The notes under the pieces were generated by a model. It had not been told where the DNA came from. It searched no databases and saw only the letters and a list, made by a program, of their open reading frames with translations. This document shows, one piece after another, positions 22,322-29,490 of a DNA stretch of 33,619 nt. Location: assembly GCA_036269915.1 (NCBI GenBank), contig DATBDM010000088.1, positions 1-33,619 on the forward strand. The letters run 5' to 3'. The DNA comes from DATBDM01 sp036269915. Lineage in GTDB: Bacteria; Actinomycetota; Thermoleophilia; Solirubrobacterales; Solirubrobacteraceae. The position numbers and the translations under genes are program-made. Numbering within the stretch: position 1 is the stretch's first letter; each line of letters begins with the position of its first letter.

Positions 22322-22980
22322 TGTCCCTCGTCCTCCTCGTCCTCGTAGTCGACCGTCCGCTGCCCCCGCGCGTGCGCCATCCAGCTCACCGTGGCCTCGC
22401 CGACGAACACCGCCGCGACGATCGCCGCCCACACGAAGTAGCCGGCGGGCAGCGCCCCGGCCACCAGCAGCAGGAAGGCGAGGATGACGCGGCCCTCCCA
22501 GCCGAGCGAGATCGCGTTGACCCACGCGGCCGGCGTCGAGGCCTGGTGGCGCAGACGGTAGACGAGGTCGTAGGCGCGGAAGGCGAGCGCGCACAGCAGG
22601 GCGAACGCGGCGGGCTGGGAGGCGACGTCGTCCAGCGCCGCGATCCACAGCAGCGCGGCGTACTCGGCGAGGCGCACCGTCGGCGGCACCGCCCAGGCCA
22701 TGCGGTCGCGGTGCGACGCGCCGTGCGAGAGGCCGCCGACGATCACCAGCCAGGCGAGCACGAGCCCCGCGGCCAGGTTGGACGCGCGGGCGTCGCTGAT
22801 CGCGATCGCGACCAGCAACGGCACCACCGCGGCCAGCGCGGGCAGGATCGCGGGCACCCGGCGCAGGCGCGGCGCGACCGCCGCCCCCAGCGCGCGGGCG
22901 ATGGCGCCGTCGTCGCGGTAGACGAGCAGCGCGCTGGGCCGCTCGGTCGGAGCGTGGGCGGTAGTGGCTGCCGCGCTCAC
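22318..22980 (-). CDS. DUF5941-like integral membrane protein
   Basis: This is a 220-residue membrane protein with about five hydrophobic segments. Its opening after a short polar leader, ALLVYRDDGAIARALGAAV, and later AWAVPPTVRLAEYAALLW, LLCALAFRAYDLVYRLRH and SLGWEGRVILAFLLL resemble the DUF5941 domain. I recall that domain attached to CDP-alcohol phosphotransferases in Streptomyces. No enzymatic motif is visible. The tail VDYEDEEDEGQ is acidic. Start GTG 22980 overlaps the stop of the fused phosphotransferase gene (GTGA), and its end overlaps the cytidylyltransferase start. I infer an accessory or scaffold partner of the membrane transferase. Confidence 0.7.
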   Translation of the reverse strand: MSAAATTAHAPTERPSALLVYRDDGAIARALGAAVAPRLRRVPAILPALAAVVPLLVAIAISDARASNLAAGLVLAWLVIVGGLSHGASHRDRMAWAVPPTVRLAEYAALLWIAALDDVASQPAAFALLCALAFRAYDLVYRLRHQASTPAAWVNAISLGWEGRVILAFLLLVAGALPAGYFVWAAIVAAVFVGEATVSWMAHARGQRTVDYEDEEDEGQ

Positions 22981-24878
22981 CGGGAGAAGGACCTCAGCAG
23001 GCGCCCGACCGTCATGTAGAGGGCCGCGAACGAGCCCCAGGCGAGCAGGACGATGAACGTGACGCGCGGCGTGAACAGCGCGGCGGTGATCGAGATCGCG
23101 GCGAAGCGCTCGCCGATCGGGAACGTGATCATCCGCTTGACCCACTGCAGCGGCCTCGCGCGGTCGAGCACGTGCCAGGCCTTCAGCGCGAAGCGCATCG
23201 AGCGCTTGACCCGCTCGGCGGGGGTGGGGGGCGGCGCCGACTCGTCGACGAACTCCTCGAAGGGCACGCCGGCGGCTGCCGCCTGCTCCATCGCCTTCGC
23301 GCGCGCCTCGCGGCGCACCTCGACGGCGGCGCTCCAGGTGTCGGCGCTCTGGGTCAGCGGCGGGTGCGTGGTCGCGCCGATCGCCTGCTGCTGGCCGGCG
23401 CCGTACGCGAAGTCCGACATGTGGCGGACCATCTGCAGGATCAGCGCGCAGCAGGCCAGCGTCCACACCGGGTCGCCCATCCGGCTCGCGCCGATCGCGA
23501 GGCCGGCGAACGCGAGGTACTCCTTGGTGCGGTCGAAGACGGAGTCCAGCCAGGCGCCGAGCTTTGAGAACTGCCGGCTGTAGCGGGCGAGCTGGCCGTC
23601 GACGCAGTCCGTGGTGAAGGCGACCTGCAGGACGACCGCGCCGGCGATCAGCCCCCAGCGCTCGCCGGTGGCGAAGAGGATCGCCGCGACCAGACCCATG
23701 AGCACCGAGACGGTCGTGATCTGGTTCGGCGTGTAGCCGCGGTGGGCCGCCCAGCGCGCGATGTAGCGCGAGTAGGGGGAGACGAAGAACGTCGTGAAGA
23801 AGCCGTCGCGCGCCTTGACCGCGGAGTCGAGCAGCACGCGGTCCTCGTCGTAGTCGAGGATGTCCTCGCTCGCCTGCTCGACGCCCTCGGTCGACAGGGG
23901 GCGGGCCCAGAAGAGCTTGCGCAGGTGGCTGACCGAGACATGCGCACCGTCGCGCACGAGCCCGACCAGCAGCAACGATACGACGTCGTCGGGGGCCGCG
24001 GCCACGCGCTCGCGCACGCGGATCTCGTCCTCCTCGGAGAGCTCGAGCGCGAAGCGGTCGAGCGTCAGCTCCTCCTCGCTGGCGTTCGGATCGTCGTCGT
24101 CGACGTCCTCCGGTCCCTCGGCGGCGTTCTCCGCGCCGTCGGGGTCCTCCTCGGTCTCGGCGTCGAGCGCGCGGCGGTAGAGGCTCATCCGCCACATGCC
24201 CTCCTTGCGGCGCAGTTCGCCGAGCCACTCCTCCGAGACGACTTCGGTGGCGCCGGCGAGCTGGTCGGCGGCCGCGCAGAGCACGGCGACGTCGTTTGGC
24301 GCGACCTTGAGCGCGCCGAGGAACGGAGCGGTGGGGCGGAACGTGGCGTGATACGGCGACGCGGCGCTGATGATGCGCCCCCGGCGGGCGCGGAAGCGGA
24401 AGGCGAACGGGCGGGCGAGCGCGCCTCCGCCGCCGAGCACGCCAGTCGCCACGCGCGGGTCGGCGAGCAGGCCGGCGAGCGCCTCGCGATGGGTGACGAT
24501 GTCGCCGTGCAGGACGACCACCGCGCCCGTCGTGTCGCGCGCGACGTCGGCGATCCGGCGCAGGTCCGCGGCGGCGTCGCCGGACTCGAGCATCTCGGCG
24601 CCGGGCGCGGCGGCCGCGACGTCGCGGCGCCAGGCCGGCCGCGTGATCACGGCGGCCCGGGTCACACCGAGGCTCGCGAGCTGCTCGAGCAGGCGCTCGA
24701 GGATCGTGCCGGACTCCCACGGCAGCAGCGCGGCGGGGCCGTCGGCGTCGCGCGCCGGGGCGGTCGCGAGGACGACGGCGAACGGCCCGGTGGTGATCGT
24801 CTGCGGCGCGCGCGTCGCCGCCGGCCGGCCGTCGGCCCGCGTGGCCGCGGCGGTCGTGGTGTTCGTGGCGTCGTCCAT
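22977..24878 (-). CDS. Fusion: degenerate nucleotidyltransferase domain + CDP-alcohol phosphotransferase
   Basis: This is a 633-residue two-domain protein. Residues about 30-235 follow the fold of an IPCT-like nucleotidyltransferase (FAVVLATAP, GTILERLLEQLASLGV, VVLHGDIVTH), but the GxGxRL loop and PKxL lysine are missing, so it is probably not an active nucleotidyltransferase. An acidic spacer (about 241-270) follows. Residues about 380-560 form a CDP-alcohol phosphotransferase with an intact motif: Asp424, Asp427, Gly428, Arg432, Gly441, Asp445 and Asp449. The layout matches bifunctional inositol-phosphate enzymes. I chose ATG 24878, which has no ribosome site but has TAGGCT upstream. A GTG at 24911 overlapping the GT4 stop as GTGA is equally plausible and adds 11 residues. 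Confidence 0.85.
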   Translation of the reverse strand: MDDATNTTTAAATRADGRPAATRAPQTITTGPFAVVLATAPARDADGPAALLPWESGTILERLLEQLASLGVTRAAVITRPAWRRDVAAAAPGAEMLESGDAAADLRRIADVARDTTGAVVVLHGDIVTHREALAGLLADPRVATGVLGGGGALARPFAFRFRARRGRIISAASPYHATFRPTAPFLGALKVAPNDVAVLCAAADQLAGATEVVSEEWLGELRRKEGMWRMSLYRRALDAETEEDPDGAENAAEGPEDVDDDDPNASEEELTLDRFALELSEEDEIRVRERVAAAPDDVVSLLLVGLVRDGAHVSVSHLRKLFWARPLSTEGVEQASEDILDYDEDRVLLDSAVKARDGFFTTFFVSPYSRYIARWAAHRGYTPNQITTVSVLMGLVAAILFATGERWGLIAGAVVLQVAFTTDCVDGQLARYSRQFSKLGAWLDSVFDRTKEYLAFAGLAIGASRMGDPVWTLACCALILQMVRHMSDFAYGAGQQQAIGATTHPPLTQSADTWSAAVEVRREARAKAMEQAAAAGVPFEEFVDESAPPPTPAERVKRSMRFALKAWHVLDRARPLQWVKRMITFPIGERFAAISITAALFTPRVTFIVLLAWGSFAALYMTVGRLLRSFSR

Positions 24879-24892
24879 CGAGGAGGGAGGGA

Positions 24893-24898
24893 AGCCTA
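24893..24898 (-). promoter_or_regulatory. TAGGCT -10-like element before the fusion gene
   Basis: On the minus strand TAGGCT ends 15 bases before the ATG at 24878, just after the GT4 stop. The C/T-rich leader that follows has no ribosome-binding site. It may be an internal promoter. If the GTG at 24911 is the real start, this hexamer is simply coding. Confidence 0.3.
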
Positions 24899-24907
24899 AC
24901 GTGCCGT

Positions 24908-26179
24908 TCACACGGCTCCGGCGCGGGAGAGGTCCGCGAGCAGCGCGTCCCAGCGCGCCCCGATCGCCTTCAGCTCGTAGCGCTGCGCGGCGCGGACCGC
25001 GGCGGCGCCCAGCCGGCGGCGCAGCGCCTCGTCCTCGACGAGCTCGAGCAGCGCGGCGCCGAGGGCGTCGACGTCCTCGGCGGCGACGATGCGTCCGTCG
25101 ACCCCGTCCTCGATCGCGTCCGCCGGGCCGTTCGGGCAGTCGAACGCGGCGACCGCGAGCCCCTTGCTCATCGCCTCGAGCAGCACCATCGGGAAGCCCT
25201 CGAAGCGCGAGGACAGCGCGTAGACCGAGGCCTCCGCCATCGCCGGGCCGAGCCCGTCGACGACGCCCATGAGCCGCGCGCGGCCGGCCAGGCCGCCCCG
25301 TTCGATCCGCGCGGCGAGCGCATCGCGGTGGCTGCCGCCGCCGTAGATGCGCAGCGCCCAGTCGGGATGGCGCTCGGCGACCGGCTTGAAGGCCTCGATC
25401 AGCAGGTCGAAGCCCTTCTGCTGGGTCAGCCGGCCGGCGGCCAGGATCACGCGCGCCTGCGGGTCGGCGCCCGGGCCTGGGATCCGCGGCACCGGGTTCG
25501 GGATCCGGACCACGGCGGTGCCCGTCCCCGCGAGGATCTCGCCGTACGCGCGCTCGTCGGGGGAGGTGAGCACGGTCATGACGTCGAGCCTGGGGTAGGT
25601 CCGGCGGATGTCGGCGGTCAGCCGCGGCCGGTGCGCGCCGGCGTGCATGTGCTCCTGGCCGACGCGGACGACGCCCGGCGGCGCGAGCCGGGCCGCGAGC
25701 AGGTTGAACGCGGGCCGCGTCGTCACGAGGACGCACGGCTCGAGACGCCGCAGCCAGCGCACGAGCTGGACGTCGGTCCACAGCGTGGACCACGCGTAGG
25801 CGTAGTCGTCGGGATGGATCAGCAGGCTCGGCAGGCGGCCGAGGAGCCGCGCGAGCGGCTTCGGGCGCCGCCGGTCCTCCAGCGCGATCACGCGGAGGCG
25901 CTTGGGGTGGCGCAGCCGCGGCTTGCCCCGGCGGCGCAGGACGCTCACGACCTCGACGTCGTGGCGTCGCCGCAGCTGGTTGCCGGTGGCCAGCGTGGTG
26001 CGGATCGTGCCGCCCATGCCCCACGCGTGGGCCAGCAGGAAGCGCACCGGCAGCGGCGCTCCCGGCTCGCGGGCGGGGCGCCCCCGTGCAGGGGGGATCA
26101 GCTCGACCGCGCGCAGGGCGGCGTGATGCGCGCCGGTGGCCGCCCGGCCGAACAGGCGGCGCCGGGGCGACTCCGCCAC
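24908..26179 (-). CDS. Glycosyltransferase family 4
   Basis: This 423-residue GT-B enzyme has the N-terminal Gly-rich motif LAHAWGMGGTIRTTL. Its donor-binding C-terminal half contains ILAAGRLTQQKGFDLLIEAF and the EX7E-type block YALSSRFEGFPMVLLEAM then KGLAVAAFDCPNGPADAIED. It transfers a sugar from a nucleotide donor to a lipid-linked acceptor in the cytoplasm. It is clearly a paralogue of the GT4 encoded at 29491-30819 and shares AWGMGGTIR and SSRFEGFP. It starts with GTG six bases after the sulfotransferase stop. The sugar and linkage cannot be read from sequence. Confidence 0.9.
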   Translation of the reverse strand: MAESPRRRLFGRAATGAHHAALRAVELIPPARGRPAREPGAPLPVRFLLAHAWGMGGTIRTTLATGNQLRRRHDVEVVSVLRRRGKPRLRHPKRLRVIALEDRRRPKPLARLLGRLPSLLIHPDDYAYAWSTLWTDVQLVRWLRRLEPCVLVTTRPAFNLLAARLAPPGVVRVGQEHMHAGAHRPRLTADIRRTYPRLDVMTVLTSPDERAYGEILAGTGTAVVRIPNPVPRIPGPGADPQARVILAAGRLTQQKGFDLLIEAFKPVAERHPDWALRIYGGGSHRDALAARIERGGLAGRARLMGVVDGLGPAMAEASVYALSSRFEGFPMVLLEAMSKGLAVAAFDCPNGPADAIEDGVDGRIVAAEDVDALGAALLELVEDEALRRRLGAAAVRAAQRYELKAIGARWDALLADLSRAGAV

Positions 26180-26185
26180 GTGCGC

Positions 26186-27064
26186 CTAGGCCGGTGTCCC
26201 GGCCGGGGCCATGTAACCCCAGCGGGCCGCGACGTCGCGCAGCGGCTCGGGCACGTCCTCGGGCGCCGGGAGCGCCTCGGGCGGCTGCACCTGGCCGGTC
26301 TTGATCTTGTCCGCCCAGTCGCCGAGGCCGGACTTGAAGCGGCCGTGGTCCTTGGAGCCGTAGTCGAGCATCCCGGGCTCCCACGGCACGTCGAGGAAGT
26401 CGGTGATCCGGCGCGTGTGGGTCGCCGGGTCGGCGGTCAGCTCCTCGTAGCGGACGGTCAGCCCCTCGAAGCTGTTGCGGGCCTTGTCGAGCGCCTCGCA
26501 GTAGCGCCGGATCAGGTCGACGTTCTTCTCCTGGTCGGGACCCTCGGCCCCGATCAGCTTCTGGCGCGAGCGGGCGATCATCGCCGGGTGGCGCAGCAGG
26601 AAGATGAAGCGCGAGTCCGGCCAGCACTCGCGGATCTGGTCGGCGATGAAGACGTCGTTGGGCGTCTTGGTGACCAGGTACGGCTTGCCGCTCGACGTCA
26701 GCTCGCGGTCCAGGATGCGATCCCAGAGCAGGTACTTGAGCGCGGTCTCGTCGAGGCCCATCTCCTTCATGGAGCGCTCGGACCACTTCTTCTCGATGCT
26801 CGCCGAGATGTAGCGCAGGTGGATCTCGTGCGGCGCGTGCAGCTGGCTGTGGCTGTTGATCAGCACGCGCAGCAGCGTCGAGCCGGAGCGCAGCGTGCAG
26901 AGGACGAAGGCCGGCCGCGCGACGAGCCGGTCGTTGCCGCGGCGTTTGCGCGCGCGGGGCTTGGACGGCTGGGGGGCCGCGGCGCGCGAGCCGGCGCGGC
27001 GGACCTCGAGGCCCGTCGCCCGGGTGAGCGCCGTGTTGAGGTTCCGCTTCCAGGTCACGCGCAT
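26186..27064 (-). CDS. PAPS-dependent sulfotransferase family protein
   Basis: This 292-residue protein has the 5'-phosphosulfate loop TLRSGSTLLR (57-66), preceded by PAFVLC, and the 3'-phosphate motif RFIFLLRHPAMIARS (about 152-166). Both are needed to bind 3'-phosphoadenosine-5'-phosphosulfate. YEELTADPATHTRRITDFLDVPW is the usual C-terminal helix. A basic, low-complexity N-terminus (about 20-48) may bind membrane or polymer. It is the first gene of the surface-polymer operon and therefore predicts a sulfated glycan or lipid. The ATG at 27064 is used; the reading frame stays open upstream without a better start. Confidence 0.88.
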   Translation of the reverse strand: MRVTWKRNLNTALTRATGLEVRRAGSRAAAPQPSKPRARKRRGNDRLVARPAFVLCTLRSGSTLLRVLINSHSQLHAPHEIHLRYISASIEKKWSERSMKEMGLDETALKYLLWDRILDRELTSSGKPYLVTKTPNDVFIADQIRECWPDSRFIFLLRHPAMIARSRQKLIGAEGPDQEKNVDLIRRYCEALDKARNSFEGLTVRYEELTADPATHTRRITDFLDVPWEPGMLDYGSKDHGRFKSGLGDWADKIKTGQVQPPEALPAPEDVPEPLRDVAARWGYMAPAGTPA

Positions 27065-27106
27065 GGACTCTACCGCCCGTCTCTCATCCCGAAGCGGCTC
27101 TGCGGA

Positions 27107-27112
27107 TAGCGT
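27107..27112 (+). promoter_or_regulatory. TAGCGT -10 element of the methyltransferase gene
   Basis: TAGCGT ends ten bases before the GTG at 27122. There is no ribosome site, and the hexamer and geometry match pobA (TAGCGT, nine bases before GTG). The transcript would have a leader of only about three bases. Confidence 0.5.
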
Positions 27113-27121
27113 CTGCGTGCC

Positions 27122-27904
27122 GTGTACTACCTCGACTTCCTCGCCGCCCTGCACGAGCGGGTCCGCCCGCGCGCCTACCTCGAGACCGGCGTGCGCCACG
27201 GCGACAGCCTCGCGCTCGCCCGCTGCCCGGCGGTCGGGATCGACCCGCTGCCGTCGCTGCGCGTCGAGCTGCCGGAGAGCGCGAAGGTGATCCGCGAGAC
27301 CAGCGACGAGTACTTCGGGCGCGAGCGCCCGCTGCGCCCGCTCGGCGGCCGCCGGCCCGACCTCGCCTTCATCGACGGCATGCACCTGTTCGAGTTCGCG
27401 CTGCGCGACTTCGCGGCGGTCGAGCGGTGGTCGCGCTGGACCAGCACGATCGTCTTCGACGACATGCTCCCGCGCGACGTGACCGAGGCCGCGCGCGACC
27501 GCCGCACGCGCGCCTGGACCGGCGACGTCTACAAGCTGCTGGGGATCCTCGGCCGTCACCGGCCCGACCTGCTGTGCCTGCGCGTCGACACCCAGCCGAC
27601 CGGGCTGCTGCTCGTGCTCGCGCTCGATCCGCGCTCGAGCAAGCTGATGAAGCGCTACGACGAGATCCTCGAGCGCGATCTCGTCGCCGACCCGCAGCCC
27701 GTGCCGGGCGCCGTCATGCAGCGCCGCGGCGCGCTCGAGCCCGAGCGGGTCCTCGAGGCGGGGATCTGGTCCTACCTGCGCGAGGCGCGGGAGACCGAGA
27801 CCGAGCGCGAGGACGGCGTGCGCGAGCTGCGCCGGATCGCCCGGCGCGACCTCGGGCGGATCAGGCCGGGCGGCCGGCGGGGACTGCTGCCCGCAGGTGC
27901 CTGA
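27122..27904 (+). CDS. Class I SAM-dependent methyltransferase (Methyltransf_24-like)
   Basis: This 260-residue protein has a SAM-binding start RAYLETGVRHGDSLALA, an acidic ribose-binding strand AVGIDPLP, and the post-motif DLAFIDGMHLFEFALRDF then TSTIVFDDMLPRDV, characteristic of the sugar O-methyltransferase-like Methyltransf_24 group. The C-terminal third is rich in Arg and Glu and probably helical. It diverges from the sulfotransferase gene at the head of the surface-polymer locus, so a glycan O-methyltransferase is the natural guess. Start GTG 27122 is set by the near-leaderless promoter. Its last 44 bases overlap the convergent GT2 gene. Confidence 0.75.
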   Translation: MYYLDFLAALHERVRPRAYLETGVRHGDSLALARCPAVGIDPLPSLRVELPESAKVIRETSDEYFGRERPLRPLGGRRPDLAFIDGMHLFEFALRDFAAVERWSRWTSTIVFDDMLPRDVTEAARDRRTRAWTGDVYKLLGILGRHRPDLLCLRVDTQPTGLLLVLALDPRSSKLMKRYDEILERDLVADPQPVPGAVMQRRGALEPERVLEAGIWSYLREARETETEREDGVRELRRIARRDLGRIRPGGRRGLLPAGA

Positions 27905-29444
27905 CGGCCTCGCGCGCCCGCGGCGCGCGGCGGCCGAGACGGGTCCGCAGCCCGGGCTCCGGCGGCGGCTCGGCGACACCCTCGACGATGCGGCCCGGCG
28001 GCAGGACCGTCAGCACCAGGGGCTCCTCCTCGCGGCGCACGACGCGCGTGGCGCCGAAGCCGAGCACGCCCGCGCTGACCCGCACCTCGTAGGGGCCGGG
28101 CGCCAGCGGCGCGCCCGCGGCCGCGGCGGTTGGAGCGATCGGGATCGTCGCCGTCAGCACGGGACGCACCTCTCCGGCGTCGCCGATCGCCTTGAGGCGC
28201 ACCCGGGTGCGGACGAGCTGGGTCCACTCGGCGCCGTCCTCGCCCTGCAGCCAGAGCTCGGCTCTCGCGCTCTCGCGCAGCTCGCTCGTGACGTCGATCG
28301 CGGCCTCGCCGAGCGCCTCGGCCGCCTCGGCGGGCAGCCGCCAGAGGATCCGCTCGCCATCCTGGACCAGGTCGAGGCCGCGGATGCCGCAGCGCAGGCG
28401 CAGCGTGAGGCTCGTGCCGCTGACCGGAGCGTCGCGGACCCATTCCAGCTCGATGCGCAGGCGGAACCGGTCGTCGAGCTGCGCGAGCGCCACGAGCCCA
28501 TCCCACGAGCCGGCGCGCAGCAGCCGCGAGCGCGTGCGCAGGTGGAGGTCGAGGTACTGGTGAACGGCCTCGGTGTAGCGGCGCAGGGCCACCGGCCGGA
28601 TCGCGCCGACGAGCTCGCGGCGGTAGTCCTCGGGCCGGGTGAGCCACGTGCGCCCGCCGACCCGCTGGAGCATCTTGCCGCGGTACCAGTGCGAGAGCAC
28701 GCGGTCGCGGAACGGGCCCGGCGCGAGCTCGGACTCGACCAGGTCGAGGACCTCCTCGAGGCTGGCGAAGTACGCCTCGGGCTCGAAGCCGCCCGCGGAG
28801 GCGTTGACGCCGTCGCCGTGCGAGATCCAGTGATACACGGGGTGGTCGGCGACCCGTGAGATGCGCCGCGCGCGCAGCAGAGCGGCGACGACGAAGAGAT
28901 GGTCCTCGAGCCGGCGCCGGCCCTCGGGATAGCGCAGCTCGTGCGCCTCGAGGAAGGCGCGGCGGAAGAGCTTGTGCGGGGTGAGCAGGCCGAGCAGCGC
29001 GACGTCGCGGCGGAAGCGGACGCCGTGCAGGTTGCGGACGAACGCGTCGCGGGTGACGTGCTTGCCGTGGCCGACGACCTTGCCGACGACGACGTCCGCG
29101 TCGTCCTCGCGCGCGGTGGCCAGCAGCCGCTCGAGCCCGTCGGGCGCCACGCGGTCGTCGTTGTCAGCGAAGAACACGTACTCGCCGCGGGCGAGGCCGA
29201 GGCCGACGTTGCGCGGCTTGCCCGGCCAGCCCGAGTTGGCGATGTGCTCGACGCGCACGTGCGCGTGTGACGCCGCGAGCGCGTCGAGGACGGCGCCGCT
29301 GCCGTCGGTCGAGCCGTCGTCGACGAAGATCAGCTCGAGCGTGCCGGGCGCGAGCGTCTGCGCGAGCAGGGAGTCGACGCAGGCCGCCAGGTGCTCGCCC
29401 GGATCGAAGACCGGGACCACGACGCTCACTTCGGGCCGGGACAT
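27861..29444 (-). CDS. Glycosyltransferase family 2 with C-terminal beta-rich extension
   Basis: The 527-residue protein carries a canonical GT2 domain in its first 230 residues: SVVVPVFDPGEHLAACVDSLLAQ, LIFVDDGSTDGS, WPGKPRNVGLGLARGEYVFFADNDD (DND is the metal site) and the acceptor region RRRLEDHLFVVAALL. An alpha-helical segment (about 230-320) follows. A region of about 200 residues then alternates short hydrophobic strands (LRLRCGIRGLDLV, RVRLKAIGDAG, YEVRVSAGVLGFG). It looks like one or two beta-sandwich domains of unknown role, possibly for acceptor binding. TagF-like or CPS transferases sometimes carry such tails. I use ATG 29444; ATG 29462 adds six residues. Confidence 0.88.
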   Translation of the reverse strand: MSRPEVSVVVPVFDPGEHLAACVDSLLAQTLAPGTLELIFVDDGSTDGSGAVLDALAASHAHVRVEHIANSGWPGKPRNVGLGLARGEYVFFADNDDRVAPDGLERLLATAREDDADVVVGKVVGHGKHVTRDAFVRNLHGVRFRRDVALLGLLTPHKLFRRAFLEAHELRYPEGRRRLEDHLFVVAALLRARRISRVADHPVYHWISHGDGVNASAGGFEPEAYFASLEEVLDLVESELAPGPFRDRVLSHWYRGKMLQRVGGRTWLTRPEDYRRELVGAIRPVALRRYTEAVHQYLDLHLRTRSRLLRAGSWDGLVALAQLDDRFRLRIELEWVRDAPVSGTSLTLRLRCGIRGLDLVQDGERILWRLPAEAAEALGEAAIDVTSELRESARAELWLQGEDGAEWTQLVRTRVRLKAIGDAGEVRPVLTATIPIAPTAAAAGAPLAPGPYEVRVSAGVLGFGATRVVRREEEPLVLTVLPPGRIVEGVAEPPPEPGLRTRLGRRAPRAREAVRHLRAAVPAGRPA

Positions 29445-29490
29445 GGACGCAGTTCGTAGCATGGCGCGTCGCCACGATGATGACGCCCTC

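Noticed and set aside
22318..24720. An 800-codon frame extending the DUF5941-like protein upstream
   Set aside because: The extension is Arg/Ala-rich shadow sequence of the fusion gene. GTG 22980 with a GTGA overlap gives a sensible start.
22977..26786. A continuous 1269-codon minus-strand frame spanning three genes
   Set aside because: Only the part from 24878 (or 24911) down encodes recognisable domains. The upstream part is the out-of-frame shadow of the GT4 and sulfotransferase genes; stop codons are rare at this GC content.
27067..27072. TAGAGT on the minus strand just before the sulfotransferase ATG
   Set aside because: It ends only three bases before the ATG, so transcription from it would start inside the gene.
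25328..27109. A 593-codon plus-strand frame opposite the GT4 and sulfotransferase genes
   Set aside because: No domain is visible and the minus-strand genes are unambiguous.
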